Assembly: GCA_032117135.1 (NCBI GenBank)
Contig: JAULZV010000008.1
Span: forward strand, 1-8,899
Direction: 5' to 3'
DNA length: 8,899 nucleotides
Source of the DNA: JAULZV01 sp032117135
GTDB taxonomy: Bacteria > Patescibacteriota > Minisyncoccia > Phycocordibacterales > JAACPR01
Shown: positions 6,573 through 8,899 of the stretch, piece by piece
Layout of the letters: each line of letters begins with the position of its first letter
How positions within the stretch are numbered: position 1 is the first letter of the stretch
Position numbers and translations under genes: made by a program
The notes under the pieces: generated by a model
Seen by the model: the letters and a program-made list of their open reading frames with translations, nothing else
Database searches by the model: none
Told to the model about the DNA's origin: nothing

Positions 6573-7130
6573 ATGATATGTCCAATAGATTCTATTATCT
6601 TAGATGAAAAATATATGAGCGACAAAAGGCTCTATTCATGCCCTACTTGTAAAGGTTTATGGCTTGATACGGATACGTTTTCCTATCTCACAAACATTCT
6701 AATGAACGATGCATTTCCTGAACAATTTACAGAATGGACCGTACTTGTACAAAATAAAAAATACAAATTTTTGTGGGAGGAAGATACCTTACATTGTCCA
6801 CAACACACGAGCATATCGATGCAAAAACATTATTTTTCTGGAAACTCAAGGATATCTATTGATACCTGTTCTGTCTGTGCAGGTATCTGGATTGAAGGAC
6901 ACGAACTCAAAATGATGCAGGATTTTTTGACTCTTAACCCCTTACAAATGGCGGCACTTACCATGAGTAGAGAAACATTAAGAGAAGAATCAAAAAGAAG
7001 AAAAGCCCAAGAGTCTCTTGAGAATTTTGCAGTTCAAGCGGTAAGTTATTCGGTCAACCCTCAAATGCTTGGATTATTTTTACTTCGTCAAATTACCCAA
7101 CTTATCGTGAATGACCTTCGCAAGAGGTAG
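6573..7130 (+). CDS. Protein with two zf-TFIIB-like zinc fingers, function unknown
   Basis: I set the start at 6573 (MICPIDSII, 185 residues) because this family usually begins at its first zinc knuckle and a -10-like box lies just upstream; the frame is open further, to an ATG at 6465, which would overlap engB. Two copies of a zf-TFIIB-like pattern are visible. The first has C3-x2-D6 then C23-x2-C26 followed by KGLWLD (27-32). The second has C75-x2-H78 then C99-x2-C102 followed by AGIWIE (103-108). In both, the second ligand of the first knuckle is not cysteine (D, then H). A charged helix (about 132-150, rich in R, E and K) follows, then a hydrophobic but arginine-interrupted stretch (MLGLFLLRQITQLIV, 165-179) and a basic end. 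The domain's role in bacteria is largely unassigned, so I give no function. Confidence 0.8.
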   Translation: MICPIDSIILDEKYMSDKRLYSCPTCKGLWLDTDTFSYLTNILMNDAFPEQFTEWTVLVQNKKYKFLWEEDTLHCPQHTSISMQKHYFSGNSRISIDTCSVCAGIWIEGHELKMMQDFLTLNPLQMAALTMSRETLREESKRRKAQESLENFAVQAVSYSVNPQMLGLFLLRQITQLIVNDLRKR

Positions 7131-7181
7131 AGGATGCATGTGTTCGCTGCAACATTACAGAAAAAATGCGCGTAGTATTCC

Positions 7182-8899
7182 CTATTGTCTCTCACCAAAT
7201 TTTACATACAAGATAGGAACGACGAACAACGTAAGCACGGTTGAAAACATCAATCCAAAGATAATTGAAAATGCAAGAGGAGCCCACGATGGATCACTAA
7301 ATGCAAGAGGAAGCATACCTGCAACAGTCGTCAATGTAGTAAGGAGAATTGGTTGAAGACGAGATTTGGATGATTCGATGACGGCTTCAGTTACGGCAAG
7401 ACCTTCCTTTCGGCTTGTATTAATTGAATCAATCAAGATGATCGCATTATTCACCACAATACCCGCAAGAGCAACCACCCCAATAAATCCTGGAAATGAA
7501 AGAGGCTGGTTCACAATTGCGAGTCCAAAAAATACTCCGATCAAAGCTAGTGGAATAGTCACAAGTACAAATAGTGGCTGTTTATAGGAATTAAATTGCC
7601 ACAACAACAAACCAAAAATCATGAAGATTCCGAGTATCATAGCAAGTCCAAGACTTGTAAATGATTCGGCGATATCCTCTGCTTCACCACCAAATGAAAT
7701 TGCTGTTCCTTCCGGCAATTCGTATTCTTTGAGTTGATTTTGTAGTTGTCTGACAATCACACCAACATTGCCACCATCGGCAAGTTTTGAAGAAACAGTG
7801 ATAACACGATCTCCATCATCATGTGATATAGAAGACAAACTACTTGCCAAATTAACAGTTGCAAATGTCGAGAGAGGTACACTACCCTTGTCTGTTGATA
7901 CAAGAATACTTCCAAGTGCAGATGGTGTCACAAGCGGAACATTACCAACAGATGGAAATGAAGACCCTGTATCATATCGAACAACCACATCAATATCAGT
8001 ACCATCGTTTTTGATAACCGTTGCAGTATCACCTGATAATGCAGTTCGAAGAAGTGAAGCAATCTGTACAGGAGATACTCCAAAAGATCTTGCTTGAGCC
8101 CGATTGACTTCAACCAAAAATTCTCCTGATCCTTCATCAATACCAGAATCTACATTACGAGTACCTTCGATACCTTCAAGCATCCCTGCAACTTCCCCTG
8201 CCGCAATTTTGAGCGAATCGAGATTTTCTCCAACGATTTTGACTTGAACTGGATCACCTGATTCAGGACCAGAACTCAACTGACTGACAATAATTTCAGC
8301 ATCCGAAATATCTGCAAAAATAGTTTCGTACTCATCAATAAAAGCAAGACTGTCGACATCTTGAGTTTCATCAAGACGCACAACAATCGAACCAACATGA
8401 CCATTGAGACTGTTTCCACTCATGCTTCCCATAGCACTCCCTGATCCAGCTGTAGTCAAAAAAGATTCTACTCGAGTATCACTCATCAAAATTGTTTCAA
8501 TGTCTTCGAGCTGTGCATTGGTCACAGTTAATGGAGTACCTTCTGGATTTTTGACATCAACATACACAATATCTTGAGAACCTGACGGGAACATATTAAT
8601 TGGCACCAGACCAACAACCGGCAACAGAAGACTTGTTACAAAAAGTCCTGCGATAATCCATAAGAATTTTTTGCTTGCTTTTGAATTATGTACAGTCGCC
8701 TCGATTCGTTCTCCATACCACGCATATATTCGAGCAATTGTTGTTCGCACAGCTGTAATTCCTTGCTTATCATTTGCTTTTTTGTTTTTGAGAACACGAA
8801 CACCAAGCATTGTAACAACCGCAAGCGAAATAAAGATCGAAGCAAGCAAGACAATTGTGATTGTAACAGGAATTGATTCGATAAATTTGCCCATAATAC
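7182..8899 (-). CDS. RND-superfamily transporter, C-terminal half (5' end cut by window edge)
   Basis: The frame stays open through the right edge; the ATG at 8894 is internal, because family proteins have about 450 further residues before this point. Counting from that methionine, the visible 570 residues contain a membrane helix (about 10-34), a cytoplasmic linker, a helix (77-98), a large extracytoplasmic region (about 100-405) with typical segments such as NPEGTPLTVTNAQLEDIE (116-133), and about five C-terminal helices (412-566). LAGIVVNNAIILID (476-489), SRLQPILLTTLTTVAGMLPLA (511-531) and LTLFVVPILY (554-563) are hallmarks of the AcrB/HAE-type branch. The lysine of AcrB TM10 (K940) is asparagine here, as in many 'VVNNAI' members. 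A Gly/Ser/Met/Asn-rich loop lies at 150-166. The TM4 proton-relay aspartates would be in the missing half. The substrate cannot be told. Confidence 0.92.
   Translation of the reverse strand, partial: IMGKFIESIPVTITIVLLASIFISLAVVTMLGVRVLKNKKANDKQGITAVRTTIARIYAWYGERIEATVHNSKASKKFLWIIAGLFVTSLLLPVVGLVPINMFPSGSQDIVYVDVKNPEGTPLTVTNAQLEDIETILMSDTRVESFLTTAGSGSAMGSMSGNSLNGHVGSIVVRLDETQDVDSLAFIDEYETIFADISDAEIIVSQLSSGPESGDPVQVKIVGENLDSLKIAAGEVAGMLEGIEGTRNVDSGIDEGSGEFLVEVNRAQARSFGVSPVQIASLLRTALSGDTATVIKNDGTDIDVVVRYDTGSSFPSVGNVPLVTPSALGSILVSTDKGSVPLSTFATVNLASSLSSISHDDGDRVITVSSKLADGGNVGVIVRQLQNQLKEYELPEGTAISFGGEAEDIAESFTSLGLAMILGIFMIFGLLLWQFNSYKQPLFVLVTIPLALIGVFFGLAIVNQPLSFPGFIGVVALAGIVVNNAIILIDSINTSRKEGLAVTEAVIESSKSRLQPILLTTLTTVAGMLPLAFSDPSWAPLAFSIIFGLMFSTVLTLFVVPILYVKFGERQ

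Noticed and set aside
8892..8894. ATG at 8894 as the true start of the RND protein
   Set aside because: The frame continues upstream to the window edge and the residues here match the middle of full-length RND proteins, so the gene is cut by the window rather than naturally half-length.

Overview
The window looks like a piece of a small, AT-rich bacterial genome of the Candidate Phyla Radiation (Patescibacteria), probably Parcubacteria-like. This is inferred from the proteins: a short, reduced DNA polymerase III delta' subunit, a PriA whose helicase motifs have decayed, compact housekeeping genes and tight gene packing. I cannot place it more exactly without 16S or ribosomal protein data. The nine stop codons in view are seven TAA and two TAG, with no TGA; the reading frames are consistent with TGA being a stop, so there is no sign of code 25.

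Layout: (1) Minus strand, 1-1466: mreB followed 2 nt later by holB, which is cut by the left edge. (2) 1467-1634: a divergent intergenic region holding a 78-bp two-layer palindrome that looks like a REP- or MITE-type element. (3) Plus strand, 1635-4882: priA-def-fmt, with 1-nt gaps, an arrangement known from many bacteria. (4) Minus strand, 4875-5853: hpf-ppiA, overlapping by 8 nt; ppiA and fmt also overlap by 8 bp at their 3' ends. (5) Minus strand, 5913-6485: engB (ysxC). (6) Plus strand, 6573-7130: a gene with two zf-TFIIB-like zinc fingers. (7) Minus strand, 7182-8899: the C-terminal half of an RND-superfamily transporter, cut by the right edge.

Together the genes serve cell shape (mreB), replication and replication restart (holB, priA), translation initiation and N-terminal processing (fmt, def), ribosome assembly and hibernation (engB, hpf), extracytoplasmic folding (ppiA) and membrane export (RND). 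No phage, CRISPR, IS transposase, tRNA or rRNA gene is visible. No ordinary intrinsic terminator is visible at the convergent gene ends; the 51-bp gap at 7131-7181 holds nothing I recognise.

The best leads are the start-site architecture (each first gene of a transcription unit has a -10-like hexamer 6-8 nt before its ATG, as expected for leaderless mRNAs), the palindrome between mreB and priA, and the helicase-dead PriA.
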